Source: Chytriomyces cf. hyalinus JEL632 (taxonomy: Eukaryota > Chytridiomycota > Chytridiomycetes > Chytridiales > Chytriomycetaceae). From it: a stretch of DNA of 64,000 nt. The DNA lies in NCBI GenBank assembly GCA_025435555.1, contig JAIWWG010000068.1:124001-188000 (forward strand), written 5' to 3'. Shown here piece by piece: positions 11,127-23,475 of this stretch. The stretch's first letter is position 1. Each line of letters begins with the position of its first letter. The translations under genes and the position numbers were made by a program. Under the pieces are notes generated by a model, which saw nothing but the letters and a program-made list of their open reading frames with translations, was not told where the DNA came from and searched no databases.

Positions 11127-13071
11127 ATGAACCGCGGCGCACGCTTAAAGCAAACAAAGGCAAAGACGCGAAAGCCTCGAGCGCTCACCGACCAGTACAT
11201 CAGCAAGGACGCCGTCCACAACCCCGTCTACCGCAACGAGTCTCACTCTTACGTAGAGCAGCTGGCCCTGAGTCTGCGACTAAGAGGCACTGTGCTGCCG
11301 TCCATTGCTCCAGTGGTTCTGATTGTCGTCGCAGAGTCGGTGGTTGTTGCGGTGCTGTTTATTGTATATAAACTGCCCGTGAATTTGGATGACCGGTGAG
11401 TTGACTTGTTTCGCTGCTTCCTCCGTTTTCCTCCTTCAGCCCGTCCCATTTCCCACTGGCACTCATCCGCCTTCTCATGGCAGCATGATCTCCATGATGG
11501 GCTCAGCAATCGCGATGTTGCTCGCTTTTCGAACAAATCGAAGTTTCGAACGTTACAACCAAGGCTCGCAACTATGGACCCATCTCGCCGCGCAGGTGAA
11601 CATTTGAAATTCAATTCAAACACGAAATAACTTACTCATCGCCTCTCTCAAAATCTCCTGCCGCCCGCTGCAACTAACTCTTTCGAAACTGCAAAATAAT
11701 ACAGATCCGGAACTGTTCTCGCCTCATCTGGAACAGCATCACACCCCGTGACAATGTTGCGTCTTTAGAAAAGTACTGCATAATGCAGCTTCTACTCGCA
11801 ACAGCAGTGGCAACGAAACACGCGCTTCGCGGTGCCGATCCATACAATTTCAACGATCTCTTGCGATTACTGCCGGACGATTATATCAAAGGCGGAACTG
11901 GGGTTCAATCCCCAAGACTGCGTCGAAGAAGTTCTGCATCTGGCGCGATCGGCGCCTTGAACGGAAGCACTTCAACAAACGGCGGTGTTGGTTCTGTGTC
12001 AGCTGGGACCACACCAACGAGAGGAAGAGGAGCTGTGGATGCGAATTCAATGATGTCTCCGTTGACGTCAAGTCTACCAAGTTTGTTTTCAAGTATGGAC
12101 GAAGGAATGACATTTAAGGCGGAGCCCACGATAGCAATGGAAACAACGGATCCTTATCGTCTTTCCGGAAGCAACATCTCGAAATCAAACAAGAAAACAC
12201 GGGCAGCGGCGGTTGCTTCGGAGGCGTTGGGTGGATTGTCTGGTTTATCACGGCTATCAAGGAGCAAAGAAGATGCGAGTGCTACTGGGCAGAAACGCGG
12301 TTCTGTCAAGATACTTCAAGACAGGGACGTGTTTCAAGAGCCACGAAAAATCAAGACACGCTGTTCGATAGTGGAGAATGACGCGGCGTGGAATTATACA
12401 ACCAGCAATACCGGAGGAAGCGTAGGGGGCTCCCTTCGAAATAGCGTCACAAGGTACGCAGTGGGACGAGCAAGTGGTGCAAATATTGCGCGCAATTTCC
12501 TTGGACACGGTTTTGCAAAAGCCTCGCACAGACCACCTACGGGAAGCATGATCAATGTACCGCTGGATATACTTCATCAGATAAATCAATACGTGCGTCG
12601 ACAGAGGCAATCGGGCGATTTAGTGCCAGAGGACAGCAGTGCAGTAATGAGCGCCATAAGCAACGCGATCGATAGCGTCACAAAGTTTGAACAAATCCTG
12701 TATTTCCCAGTGCCGACGACGTATGAAGTGCATATCAAGCACGTGTTGTTGCTCTATTTCACGTTTCTGCCATTCCAGCTGGTCAAGAGCATGGGGTGGG
12801 CCATGATTTTGGCCACATTTGCCATGAGCTTAACGTTCTTTGGCATTGATGCAATCGCGGGCGAAATTGCGGAACCCTTTGGAACGGACGAGGTAAGGCC
12901 TGAATCAAAAGTCTCGAATGTCTTTTCTCAAGCGCCACTTAGAATGATTTGCCGCTGGACTATTTCTGCCACAAGCTGCAAGATGACATGGAGTACATCA
13001 TGGACCGGCACTTTGACATCACGTCCGATGAAGAAGCGGAGGCGCCCATGCTTGCGAAAAAACATGTCTGA
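11127..13071 (+). CDS. Bestrophin-family anion channel (RFP-TM)
   Basis: Predicted 565-aa multi-pass chloride/anion channel of the fungal bestrophin-like group. Exons 11127..11395, 11484..11595, 11705..12892, 12943..13071. Helix 1 is the hydrophobic VLPSIAPVVLIVVAESVVVAVLF. The signature LLAFRTNRSFERYNQGSQLW follows, then TYEVHIKHVLLLYFTFLPFQLV, helices around MGWAMILATFAMSLTFFGIDAI, and NDLPLDYFCHKLQDDMEYI at the C-terminus, all in family order. A long Ser/Gly/Arg-rich insertion (about 11890-12600) separates the two helix pairs and is probably a cytoplasmic loop. The stop lies seven bases before an AATAAA (13078), and the next gene starts 41 bp further on, showing extreme compaction. Confidence 0.9.
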
Positions 13072-13112
13072 CAGCGTCAATAAAGCGTACTTATAATCTT
13101 TTTGAAAAACAA

Positions 13113-14701
13113 ATGCAACAAGTCCATCGATTCCGCAAAACGCATGCGCTGGATCCCGAGGCAGCGCCACACCAGCTGGATCTCGTGACGCTGATTGGAC
13201 AAGTCGTTCGCATGCGCAGTCGCAGCGCCCAACTGATGTTTGTCGACATTCGAATGGGAACTCTGGCATCAAACGAAGTCGCCGAATCCATTCCTGCAAC
13301 TGAACCCGCGACTGCGCCTATCGAACCACCGCAACCATGCAGCTGCTGCTGCAAGATTACCACCGTTGTCCATGCCACCAATCTTCCCAGCGCCAGTGTA
13401 TCCTCATACAAAAAGGGCCGCATCAGACTCGGGGACGTTGTCCAGATTAGCGGGAGAGTTGAAATGGTGCAACAAGCGATCCAAGACACAACCACTTCCT
13501 CAGCAGCTCCCGTCGCAAACTCAAACCCAGCCTGGCTCGATCCATGTACAGAAAGTCCATCAATCCTATTGCGCGAGGCCCGTATAACTGCTTTGGCCGA
13601 ATGTGTAGTGTTGAAGCCGTTTATTGGTCGTGGATTCGAGCCGGAAATGCCAGTCCGCGCAGTGATGCCCACTGCGCCTGAAGAAACTGTTGCGCCTGTT
13701 TCGGCCGAATTCTGTAAATATTGGATCAACTCTGGGGGAAAATGCCCTGTTGGCCCGACCTGTCCATTCATGCATCCACCTGTTCTGGATATTCCCAATA
13801 TTCGCAAACAATGGCTAAAAGAGGTGAGGGCACCATGCTCTGAACCATATTTTGCAACCAACCAACCAAAGAAAAAAAAAAAAAAAAGAAACGTTTAAAA
13901 CGGTACGAAAATGCAGCCCTCGACTGGCCCGATCCAACTCCAATGTCCATGAAACAGCATCACTCTGCGCGTGCATCCGTATTTGCGAAATGGTTAGTTT
14001 CGGAATTTGGACTGGACGTGCTGAATCGGCCCGGGTCTGGCGTCTTCGACATTGCGGGAGGTAGTGGGCGCTTGAGTATGGAACTGATGGATGTAGGAGT
14101 CAATAAGTGCACTGTTATTGATTCACGACCCTTTTCAATGGGTGCCGCTTGCAAAAAATGGATCAAAAAAAGGCGGCAAAGACAACAGAATCAAGAAAAT
14201 GGAATTGGAACGATTCAAAATGAGGAAGAAACCGTCGAAGAGAACGGGAATGAGGACAACGAGCAAGATGACGATGACGAATTTAACCACGAAACGGAAG
14301 ATCAGCAACTTTCGACTTCAACTCAAACTATACTTGACACGGAGCCAGATCAGACTTCGCGTCAGCTTCCATTCAATTACATCCGACAATACTTTAAGCC
14401 CGATTCTATGCCCACAGAACTTTCACAGGCTTCCCTGATTGTTGGTCTGCATCCCGACCAAGCAACAGGCGCGATCGTGGAGGCTGGAATCGCAGCCAAA
14501 ATTCCTTTTGTAGTAGTTCCGTGCTGTGTGTTTAAGGATGATTTTCCTGAACGGAAATTGAGGGATGGCAAACACGTATGCACGACTTTGGATCTCGTGC
14601 AATGGATCAAAGAAAAGCTTCCCGATGGAAACGTGTGCACAAAGTTTCTGGATTTTCAAGGGAAAAACATGGCAGTTTACTGTGTGTCGTATGGCAGCTA
14701 A
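13113..14701 (+). CDS. CCCH zinc-finger / methyltransferase-fold fusion protein
   Basis: Predicted 507-aa protein; exons 13113..13823 and 13889..14701. The N-terminal part (residues about 15-200) looks like an OB-fold: LDLVTLIGQVVRM, then RLGDVVQISGRVE. A CCCH zinc finger follows (EFCKYWINSGGKCP..TCPFMHP, residues about 207-228). The C-terminal half carries a Rossmann methyltransferase-like core: VFDIAGGSGRLSMEL (SAM-binding glycine motif), LIVGLHPDQATGAIVEAG and VVVPCCVF, ending NMAVYCVSY. A low-complexity acidic/Gln insertion interrupts it (about 14155-14340). The PCC triad and LHPDQ motif suggest a nucleic-acid-modifying enzyme, but I do not recognise a named family. The intron 3' end is an A-tract (13872-13888) with no pyrimidine tract, which is odd. 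Confidence 0.8.
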
Positions 14702-14866
14702 ATAGACTTTTGTGAACCGCATTCGCTGTGCCAGGAGTGCTGCCGGTGCTGGTGCTGGTGCGAGAAGGACCCGCACTCTCTGCCCCAGAACACGCAGATT
14801 TAGTTGATTTACATTGCACCCCACACTTGAAATTTTTTCTCAGTCTCCTTCCCAGCCAACCAACAC

Positions 14867-17122
14867 ATGAGAACTCCCACCATCACAAGCATATCAGAGA
14901 AAGCAGCCGCCCAACAAAGAACTAAACAGTCTTCGGGATCGCTGACCTCGAGCCGGAATAACAGCAGCAGCGACACCTCGATGGAGGGCAACGCCGGCAC
15001 ACCGCGTATAACGAGCCCACAGATGACGCTCCACAAAGATGGTTTCTATCAACGAGATCCAATCCTATTGCCAGCAGATTATCCCAAAGCCTCTACCGTT
15101 GAGGCTTGGGTAAACGCGTCCGTGCCAGAGCCTCGAATACCGAATCCAGCAGTGGGAGATCCTTCATTTGCCTCAAAAACAGTGACAGGAACTCTACCGC
15201 AGACTCGCTCTTCCGGGACTGAACCTGTGCTACTTCGAAGTGTTCAAACAGTGGTTGTGCGTAAGCCAGCAGAGGGCAACGATGGTTCTGGTGAAGATCC
15301 ATCATCTAAACGGCGCATCAGCTGGACGCGCATGGAAAAAGCCCGTCACAACGGCCACCGACCGTTCGAATCATCAAATGTTTCCATTGCCGCGGCAACA
15401 TTCGGAAGCTTACTGGCAGAAGACCAGAGCCCGAGCTCGTCTCCGCTCGAAACCTTCGAAACCGGGCAGCTGAGTATCGGCGCGCCATCGCTCAACAAAC
15501 CGAGATCCCAGGAATCCACAAGGGGGGAGCAACAATCAACTGCCGCAAGTCCAATCAGTTCCGGTCTAAACACTTCTGATTTCAAATTATCGACGCGGCA
15601 GTCTGTGAAGCAAGGGCGGAGCAGCATCACAAATTATCAAAGACACCGGCCAAGCCCTTTTGGAAGCACCAGTGGATTTCTTAATGCTGAAGGTGGAGGG
15701 AGCAGCAAGATGAGCGCAGCTTCTGTCTTTGTGTGCGAGCCGTCAGATGGAAAGTATGGCGTTCTCCAGCGCGTCATGACGAAAAGTACGCATCCCGAAA
15801 TGCAGGCAATCGATGTGCGCGAAATCTTTTCGAGAATATCGACTGCGCGAACAAATTCAAGCATTTATGCTGAGAATCCCAAAGCATTCCGAAGCATGAA
15901 CTTTCAACTATTTGACTTGTCTGATGAAGTGTTTCAGCCCCCTCAAACCGACGCAGAGAATCGAAAGGTGCGTTTTTTTACTGCTCTTGCGAGCAAAAAG
16001 ATTCTCTATGCTCACTCTTCGCGCCCAGAGGTTCATTCCAGCGTTTTCCAATTTATTCGATACCACCCGGTTTTGCGTGCTATCGACAGAAGATTCGAGA
16101 AACAACCTTACCGACGATTTCAAAGCGCCAGACCCACCCGAGGGAAAAGATCCGTCCGACTTTTTGAGCCTTGCTCTACACTACCATGAAAATGAAAAGT
16201 ACGATTTGAGTGCGTACTACTTGCACAAAGCAGCAGAAGATGAAAATGGGCATCCTCTTGGGCTCTACCTGCTAGGACTTGTCCGCCGACATGGATGGGG
16301 AATCCGCGAGGACCAAAATCAAGGTACGAACCCCTCTTTTGAATGCAAAACCGTATCTCACATCCATCGTTTTCGATAACTTGCCAAAAAACCCAACAGC
16401 ATTCCTCGACATCCTAAGTTCATGTGAAAGAACTCTACTCACGATACCAGCACTGTACGATTTGAAACAGGAGCAAATGAGACAGGAGCAGTTGAGGCAA
16501 TCTCGAATAGCAGTAACATCGACCGGAACTCCGAACCTCGGAATATCCATGTTGAGTTCTTTTGCACCGAGCGCAGTGAGCATTCGGCAGCATTCGGTTC
16601 TGGGGTTTTCATCCTACGGCTCGTTGCTGAAAGGCGAGTACGGTTACGATGAAGGTATGGATGCTTTTGGGGACTGAAGATGGGTTGGCGTTGTCGTAAC
16701 CTTCTTTGCGCTGTTTTAAAAACGTTGATGCAGCCATGTGGATTCTACCGTTGCCTCTGTTTGAAATCGCTGTCAGTTTTCACCAAGGATGGGGGATACC
16801 CAAAAGCCTCCCGGCCGCCATTTATTTTTATAAAGCCGCTGCGGCACTTGGTAAACTTTTCCTCATGCACACCTTCTTCATCCACCTTAAAATATATGGA
16901 CACTTTACAAACACAGGCGATGTTGATTCCATGTATGAGCTTGGCTTAATACACATGAAACGATACCACGACAAGTCCTGGTTCAAAACATTCGTCCGCG
17001 GTGAGCTGGACCCAGATAAATTAGAGGCAGGGCGGTGGTTCAGGAGCGCACATTCGATGGGAAAGAAGGTTGTTGGCGAGAGTTGGATGTTTAAGCAAAA
17101 GTGGGGCGGGACTGAGCCGTGA
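14867..17122 (+). CDS. Sel1-repeat protein (DSF2/SKT5-like)
   Basis: Predicted 657-aa protein. Exons 14867..15967, 16029..16323, 16400..16654, 16734..16850, 16917..17122, all in frame. The first ~380 residues are Ser/Thr/Pro-rich and disordered. The C-terminal part carries Sel1-type alpha-helical repeats: FLSLALHYHENEKYDLSAYYL, GLYLLGLVRRHGWGI, AVSFHQGWGIPKSLPAAIYFY and SMYELGLIHM..LEAGRWF. This disordered-N/Sel1-C layout is seen in fungal regulators such as Dsf2 and the chitin-synthase activator Skt5/Chs4, but there is no C-terminal prenylation box as in Chs4. Likely a scaffold; partners unknown. Confidence 0.8.
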
Positions 17123-17312
17123 CTGCTTTGCGTCATTTTCTTGTTTTTCACCTATTTTTCTCTGAAGAGCAACGCTTTTCTAAACGGAGCCAAGTGCCGA
17201 AACCTGTTGTTCATAATCTCGAATAAAGCGCAACTCAGACCGCGTTTTCCATAAAACATTTTCAGTAAATAAATATTGAAAGAAAAAAGAAACGGACACA
17301 AGCGCACGCAAA

Positions 17313-18670
17313 ATGCATCGCAGAGACAAGTACGCGCCGATGGATGTCGACAGCGACTTTAACGGATGGACGGAACAGAGGAGCACGATCCCTGTCGACA
17401 AGGAAGTTTCCATGAGCGAAGCCGCAACCACAGCCAACACCTTGCTCTCGAAAGAACTCAAACCGAAGCCGAAAGCGACGGAACCCGCAAAACCTGCATC
17501 GAAAAGCGCACGTCCAAGTAAAGCAAGACAAGAGCTCGCAAACCTGCTAGAAGAGCCAACTGTTTTGGACGGCAAGGGCCGTGGTGCGAGCCCAAATGAC
17601 AGCAACAGCCGTTTTTTCAAATCAACTTCCAACTCAAATACGCCAAGCAATAACACGAATTCGTACCAGTCAAATCATCTGCTGCTACCTTACATCATCA
17701 TGGGGTTTGCAGGTTTCCTTTTGTTCACATGCCATTTTCAATTTCTCACTCCCTTTCCAATTATCTCAATAGATATTTGCGCCTTGCATTCACCCTCTTT
17801 ACGATGGCGCTGTCGGTATATTTCATTGTGCAGTTTATTCTGACTGTGAAACACGACCTGGACATGAAGGCCGTCGAATATTCCTCAGGTTTTTTACTCT
17901 TTTGTTTTCAAAGACAGTCTGACTCTCCGATCTTACTCTCTTTTTTGCAGAAATTATCCAACAAGTGCACGATTGCAGCAAATTATATCTTGCAAACAGA
18001 TGCTCTCCACCAGAATCTCGGCTTCCAGCAATGCAGCAAATGTGCTCAGAGTGGGAGCTGTGTATGACGCGCGATCCGCACGAAGTTGGAAGACTAAAAG
18101 TGGGCGCAGAGGCAGTTGCGGAGGTGCTGAATCGGCTTTTCGAGCCGCTCAGCATCAAAACCATGGTACGACCTTTTTGAATTTCGCGCGCATGTTATAC
18201 ATGGGATTGACTGGTTATTTTTCTCCAATGGAACTCTTTTTTTGCTCTCCCCCTTCTTGCGCGCGCAGGTGTTTGGATCGATCCTGTTTTTTGGAACCCT
18301 GTACCTCTATTTTACAGCACCCACGTTTGACAATCTCAAAACGCTTCCACCACACCTATCACATCTCCAACCGGGAAGCCATCACACACCCGCCCATCAA
18401 GGCTTCACTAGCTACCCTCAACACAACCACAATGCATCTCCGTATCAAGGAGGACACGCAATAAATGGAAGTATCATGAGCAATCCAGCTGTGGGGATGC
18501 CGCAATTTGGGGTGGCGGCAGGGGCAGCGCAAATGCATCACCATTACTATGGAGTTGGTGCGAGTCAGGCAAGTTCTGTTGTCGATAGAGGCTTGCGTAT
18601 GGCGGAGCGAGGCGGTTATCGACGCACAGCTGCACGCGCGGATGAAGTTGATGAGGACGACGACGAATAA
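17313..18670 (+). CDS. BRL1: BRL1/BRR6-type nuclear envelope protein
   Basis: Predicted 374-aa nuclear-envelope membrane protein that in yeasts supports nuclear pore complex assembly and membrane fluidity. Exons 17313..17704, 17773..17888, 17951..18165, 18269..18670. An N-terminal disordered region is followed by the Brr6 domain: a first helix (LAFTLFTMALSVYFIVQFIL), HDLDMKAVEYS, and the signature CSKLYLANRC..PAMQQMCSEWELCM..DP with four conserved cysteines, then a second helix (VFGSILFFGTLYLYF). The Cys-bearing segment would sit between the two helices in the perinuclear lumen, as known for the family. The C-terminal tail is His/Gln-rich and ends acidic (DEVDEDDDE). BRL1 versus BRR6 cannot be separated by eye. 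Confidence 0.92.
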
Positions 18671-18882
18671 AAGCGAGTTGCATTGTCGTCCTGAACGAGA
18701 GACAAGAAACGCGCATGCGCAGTGTTGTGCCCTTTTTATGCGTTGACTTCCCACGCTTTGCTTTGACAGGAGCCACCGAATTCAAAATACGCGCAAAAAT
18801 TATACGAAAAAATCGGCGGAAAAATAAGACGAAGCGGAGGGCAATAAAAGCCGAGGAGTCAAAAACTGGGTCTGGGTTCAAA

Positions 18883-19998
18883 ATGGGATTCTCGTTCACT
18901 GAAAACATTGGCCAGGGTCTGATCCTCGCCAACTTTGTCCTCATCATCAACTCAGACTGGGGCAGGGCCCTCTGGCAAGAGCATGTCCTGCAGCGCTTCT
19001 CAACGGCACAGGTGCGCTGGGCTGTCTCACCCTCTTCTCCTGCTAACGTCTGATGCCAGATTCAAACATGGGGGACCTACGCCGTTGGCTTTGGCATCAC
19101 CTGGATCATGTACTTCATCTTCTTCGTGATAGACATGTCCCAGAAACCCGCCGCAATTACAGATACAAAGGTGCCCCGTGAAGAAATATTGATTTCTCTC
19201 CCCGCGAATCTTATGCTGACCTACGCTGTGTTTATTATTCAAAACAGGTCCAGCCAGCAGTTCCAGTCACATACGCAATGTACCAAAAGGCACTGCCACG
19301 CGTGCTCTTCAACTCGGTGATCCTAAATGCCTGCTTAGCATATGCCGGGTCGTTCAGCCCGCTCCAACTCAAAGTATCTGTGGACGAGTTTCCATCGACA
19401 GCCATCTTCCTGCGCGACGTTGCTGGCTGTGGACTCATCACCGAGTTTGGCTTTTACGGCGCGCATTATCTTTTCCATCATCCGTCCATCTACAAGCATT
19501 TCCACAAAATTCATGTGAGTGGGGGAAAGGAAAAGGGGGCGGCGGGCACGCGTTGATACTGACTGACGCCCTCTGCAGCATGAGTTCACTGCTCCCATGG
19601 CCATTGCTTCGACATATGCACACCCTTTGGAACACGTTGTTGCAAACGTGCTGCCTATTGCTGTGGGTCCATTCATACTCCGCAGCCACATTTTGGTCGC
19701 ATTCTGTTTCACCATTATGGTACCAGCAACTTTGATCTTTTCCATCCACCACCCTCTCCCTACAAAGCTAATTGAAGATACTCAGGGAATCATCAACACG
19801 GCTTGCGTGCATTCCGGTTACCTTGTCCCCGGATTCGAGCCAAGTCTGGCGCACGACTACCACCACATGAAGTTCAACTTTTGTTATGGAACGAGTCTTG
19901 GAATTTGCGACTGGATGTTTGGAACCACGCCAACGGACGCGGAGTTGGAGAGCCAGTACCATGCGCGGATGGCCAAGGTGTCCAAGAAGGTGGAGTAA
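18883..19998 (+). CDS. Fatty acid hydroxylase superfamily protein (FAXDC2-like)
   Basis: Predicted 308-aa multi-pass di-iron oxidoreductase of the sterol desaturase/fatty acid hydroxylase family. Exons 18883..19011, 19060..19170, 19248..19514, 19579..19998. The histidine boxes are intact: HYLFHH, HKIHHE (split by the third intron) and HDYHH, plus a TYAHPLEH box. Several hydrophobic segments flank them. The order and spacing match the FAXDC2/C-4 methylsterol oxidase branch, so an ER-membrane sterol or sphingolipid hydroxylase is likely; the exact substrate is not predictable. The tail (KVSKKVE) resembles a lysine-based ER retrieval signal, though the position of the lysines is not canonical. 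An AATAAA lies just after the stop. Confidence 0.88.
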
Positions 19999-20215
19999 GG
20001 AGACATGAAATAAAGAGTCCCTTTGCCCTTGGACTGGACGGCGTATCTTGTCCGAGAATGTCCACAACGAGAGCAATGCCGGGAAGAAGGACCGGGTCGG
20101 ACCGGGACTTAGGAAAGAAATCAATCACATGATATTTTCCACGAGGCATAAAAAAGACTCTTAAACCCAACCACCTGCATCAGGCATCACCCATCCCCAA
20201 CAGCAACCAGCCAGC

Positions 20216-21503
20216 ATGGACTCTTACACCGTCGTCAACGCATCCGTCTTCTCCGTCTGCGTGCTGCTCGTCCTCTCCTACCATCTGTGGCTGGCATCCG
20301 TCGTTCGCAGGAACCCGGAGAAGACTGTTTACGGCGTCAACTCGCACGGAAGGTCCGCTCCCGATCAGTGCCGATTTGACAATGCTTCGTTTACTGAATT
20401 TTAGTTCTGGTACAGGAAGGCCTGGGTTGCTGCCATCATGCGTGGAAAGAAGGATATTTTGGCAGGTTTGTTTGCGTACTTGTCAACAACGACGTTTTTT
20501 TTGCACACACACACACACACACACACTAACGAAATGTTGGGTGGGTTGGCACGAAAACAAAAACAGTACAATCGCTGCGAAACCTCATCATGGCGGCCTC
20601 CATCCTGGCATCAACATGCGTCATCATCATGCTGGGGATCATTGCGTTCTTGGCCACAGTGATTTCACGACCCGAGTCGGTTGACAGTGACAAGAACCCC
20701 CTCGGCAGCCAGTTTGGGTTCTTTTTAGACCATTTGTTTGGAGCAAAGGTATAGCCTTGGATTTTTGTTGGATTTTTACCCGCAACTCTTGTTGAGTCTT
20801 GTGTGCTATCCACCAGGTGATGGGCCTTTTGGTGGTCTTTTGTGCATCCTTCTTTTGCTTTGCCCAATCCATGCGCTTCTACAACCACGTCGGTATGGTC
20901 ATCAACATCAACATATCCGCCGAAGAGCTTGAAGAAAGCATGCATCTAAGCCCACACGTCTCTGAAGACGATTCCAGCGATCTGCATTTCCACGAAACAG
21001 ACATGGCAACAGCAGACTCCCGCAGCACTCAAGTCCCCATGCCACAGCAACCCCGACACTCCGCCACACTGCATCCCAACTCATCCCCCGTAATCTCGTC
21101 GCGAACGAAAAAAGCTGATCCAGCTGCACGTGCCCGACGTAAACGTGCCCGACACTTGGCAGCTTGTGCGCTTGTAGCCAATGTGGATTTTGTGGCGCGG
21201 TTGTTGAACCGTGGTAGCATGTACTATACGTTTGGTATGCGTGGGTATTACTTTAGTTTTCCCATCATGGCGTATCTGTGGGGACCTTGGTCGCTACTTG
21301 TGGCAACGGTTTTGCTCATGTTTACTTTGAGAGTGGTGGATTTCAATGCGGATGTGGTGTCACCAGGATATGGAGGAGCGGGTATGAAGCGACGCAGTGA
21401 TGACTTGGAGGAGCAAGGAGCGACGGCGAACGATCTGTCTGGACTGGGGATCACAAGTAACCGACGTCGAGAAGGTGCAAAGGATTGGAGCGTGGCAGTG
21501 TGA
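20216..21503 (+). CDS. DUF599 membrane protein, copy 1
   Basis: Predicted 351-aa membrane protein of the DUF599 family (function unknown). Exons 20216..20352, 20416..20465, 20567..20748, 20817..21503. Helices are seen at FSVCVLLVLSYHLWLA, ASILASTCVIIMLGIIAFLATV, MGLLVVFCASFFCFAQSM and WGPWSLLVATVLLMFTL. Family hallmarks include RKAWVAAIMRGKKDILAVQSL and RGYYFSFPIMAYLWGPW. A hydrophilic loop (20930-21130) is Ser/His-rich. Its intron positions, exon lengths and total length (1056 coding nt) are identical to the copy at 26329..27610 on the other strand, so the two are recent paralogues. The first base of exon 2 was fixed using the paralogue. Confidence 0.88.
20504..20526 (+). repeat. (CA)n microsatellite in DUF599 intron
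   Basis: A run of about eleven CA dinucleotides inside intron 2 of DUF599 copy 1; absent from the paralogous intron on the other strand. Confidence 0.9.
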
Positions 21504-22060
21504 TGTTGCTTTCTTCTGCAGTTGATGGCTCAGTAAAGATTCATCCTCGAGGATTGAACGGGTCGGTGTTTGTTGTCGTGTAAAAAGACACGGCTTCGAA
21601 GACATTTCCTCCAAAAAGAAAGGCCGTCGCTCGATGCTTTAGTTGACAGATTTGAAAACAAACGTAGGGTTGCATTCTACGGTGGTGCAACAGCGAATGA
21701 ATGCATCAAGAATAGAAGCAAACACAGTTGACACGGAGTTGAGGAGCAAGCATATTGAGCATATTGAAAAAGAGAGAACAAGACAGAGTGACGTAAATTA
21801 TTCCATGATTTATTCACCACGCAAAAAACTGTGATCCCGCGGTGACGCACGAACCAGAGCTTTTCTGTTCCCTCTTTCATAATTCGTTACATGCGTTTTC
21901 CAAAGCTCAGCAGTCGTGCCAGAATTTAAAAAAATAAATCCAAAAAGAATCCGAGAGGTCCTTCTCTGCCTAGTTTTTTCCCCGATGAATTTGCCGTTGC
22001 AGCCTGAGTTGTTTTAGTGCTTGCTGTCGTGGTCTTTTGAACGCGTGAAGGGCAATTCGA
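21504..22060. other. Intergenic region, no gene seen
   Basis: 557 nt between DUF599 copy 1 and the ECM4-like gene. No exon with family similarity and no closed splice model was found. It should hold the DUF599 3' UTR and the ECM4 promoter; an AT-rich block (21926-21945) is visible. Confidence 0.4.
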
Positions 22061-23350
22061 ATGCTTGTTGTCTCCCATTTCAAATGCCCAAAAATGATAT
22101 TTCAACACGTTCCCCGAACTTTCGTCCCTCTTATTTTACGCAACACTCCATTCCGAATGTCCACCACCACCACCACCGCTGCCACCGATGCTACCGCCAA
22201 GCTCTACAAATGGGCTGGCGCCGACGGCGAGTTCAAACGCCAAGTCTCCTCATTCAGAGAGACCATTGCTCCAGGCACCCGTTTCGCCCCCGAGAGTGGC
22301 CGTTACCATCTTTACGTGTCTCTTGCGTGGTACGGAACACTTCGGATTATATTTTTGCATCTTGTTTTGCTCACCCGCTGGATCGCATCTTTTTTATGTT
22401 ATTTCAGCCCATGGGCACACAGAACGCTCATTGTTCGTGCGTTGAAAGGCCTCGAGAGCCACATTGGAGTCTCTGTCGTGGACTACTTGATGACAAAGGA
22501 TGGATGGCACTTTAGCTCGGCTGAACAGACGCCCGGCTGTATCCCCGACAACCTCAAGTGAGTGTTCTTTGTGTGTGGGGTGGTGTTAACCGCGCAATGT
22601 CCCGTGTCTTATTCCATGTTTTTTTTTATCGCAGCAACGCCAAGTACATCAAGGAGATTTACTTCAAAGCGAACCCAGAGTACTCTGGTCGTTTCACGGT
22701 CCCTGTTCTTTGGGACACGAAGGAGCAGACCATTGTCAACAACGAAAGCTCTGAAATTATTCGTATTCTGAACAAGGAGTTTAACCAGTTGTGAGTACTT
22801 CTGGACCCCCCCGCGTTTTTAACTTGCATTCACACATCTGATGAAAACAAACATCACCAGCTCAAGCAACCCAGAACTTGATCTCTACCCAACAGCCACT
22901 GCCGCAAACATTGACGCAACCAACGAATGGATCTACGACCAAATCAACAACGGCGTCTACAAATCCGGCTTCGCCACCACTCAAGAAACCTACGCCCGCA
23001 ACGTGGCAATCCTGTTTGAAGGCCTCGACCGCGTAGAAGCCATCCTCGCGAAAAACACGTACCTCGTCGACAACAAATTCACCGAAGCCGATGTCCGCTT
23101 GTTTACCACAATTGTCCGATTTGATCCAGTCTACCACGGTCACTTCAAGTGTAACTTGAGAACCATCTCGCATGATTATCCGGCGATTTTGAGATGGGCG
23201 AGACGTATTTATCAGATGCGTGGGATTAAGGAGTCGGTTGATATGGTGCACATTAAGCGCCACTATTACATGTCGCACATTCAAATCAACCCTACGCAGG
23301 TTGTTCCTCTTTGGAATGGACCAGACTTGGAGGTGTCTCCTGATGCTTAA
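22061..23350 (+). CDS. ECM4: Glutathionyl-hydroquinone reductase (ECM4/Xi-class GST)
   Basis: Xi-class glutathione transferase that reduces glutathionyl-hydroquinones and related conjugates. Exons 22061..22329, 22408..22557, 22635..22790, 22861..23350. The catalytic Cys-Pro-Trp motif SLACPWAHRT is assembled across the first intron. Other family marks: KDGWHFSS, YFKANPEYSGRFTVPVLWD, TIVNNESSEIIRI, DLYP, and in the helical domain YARNVAILFEGLDRVE, TEADVRLFTTIVRFDPVY and MSHIQINPTQVVP. A first Met at 22061 gives a hydrophobic, basic leader that might target mitochondria; the Met at 22157 (MSTTTTTA) gives the usual cytosolic form. Convergent with the GH125 gene, 125 bp apart. Confidence 0.94.
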
Positions 23351-23475
23351 AGCGATGTTTTGCGTCATGCTTTTCTGCGTGTCATCTATCTCCTACTTCG
23401 GGTGAATGAAATAAAGTTCCGTTGCACACCAAATTCGTAATTTTGTTGGTAAACATATAAACAATAAAACCCCCA

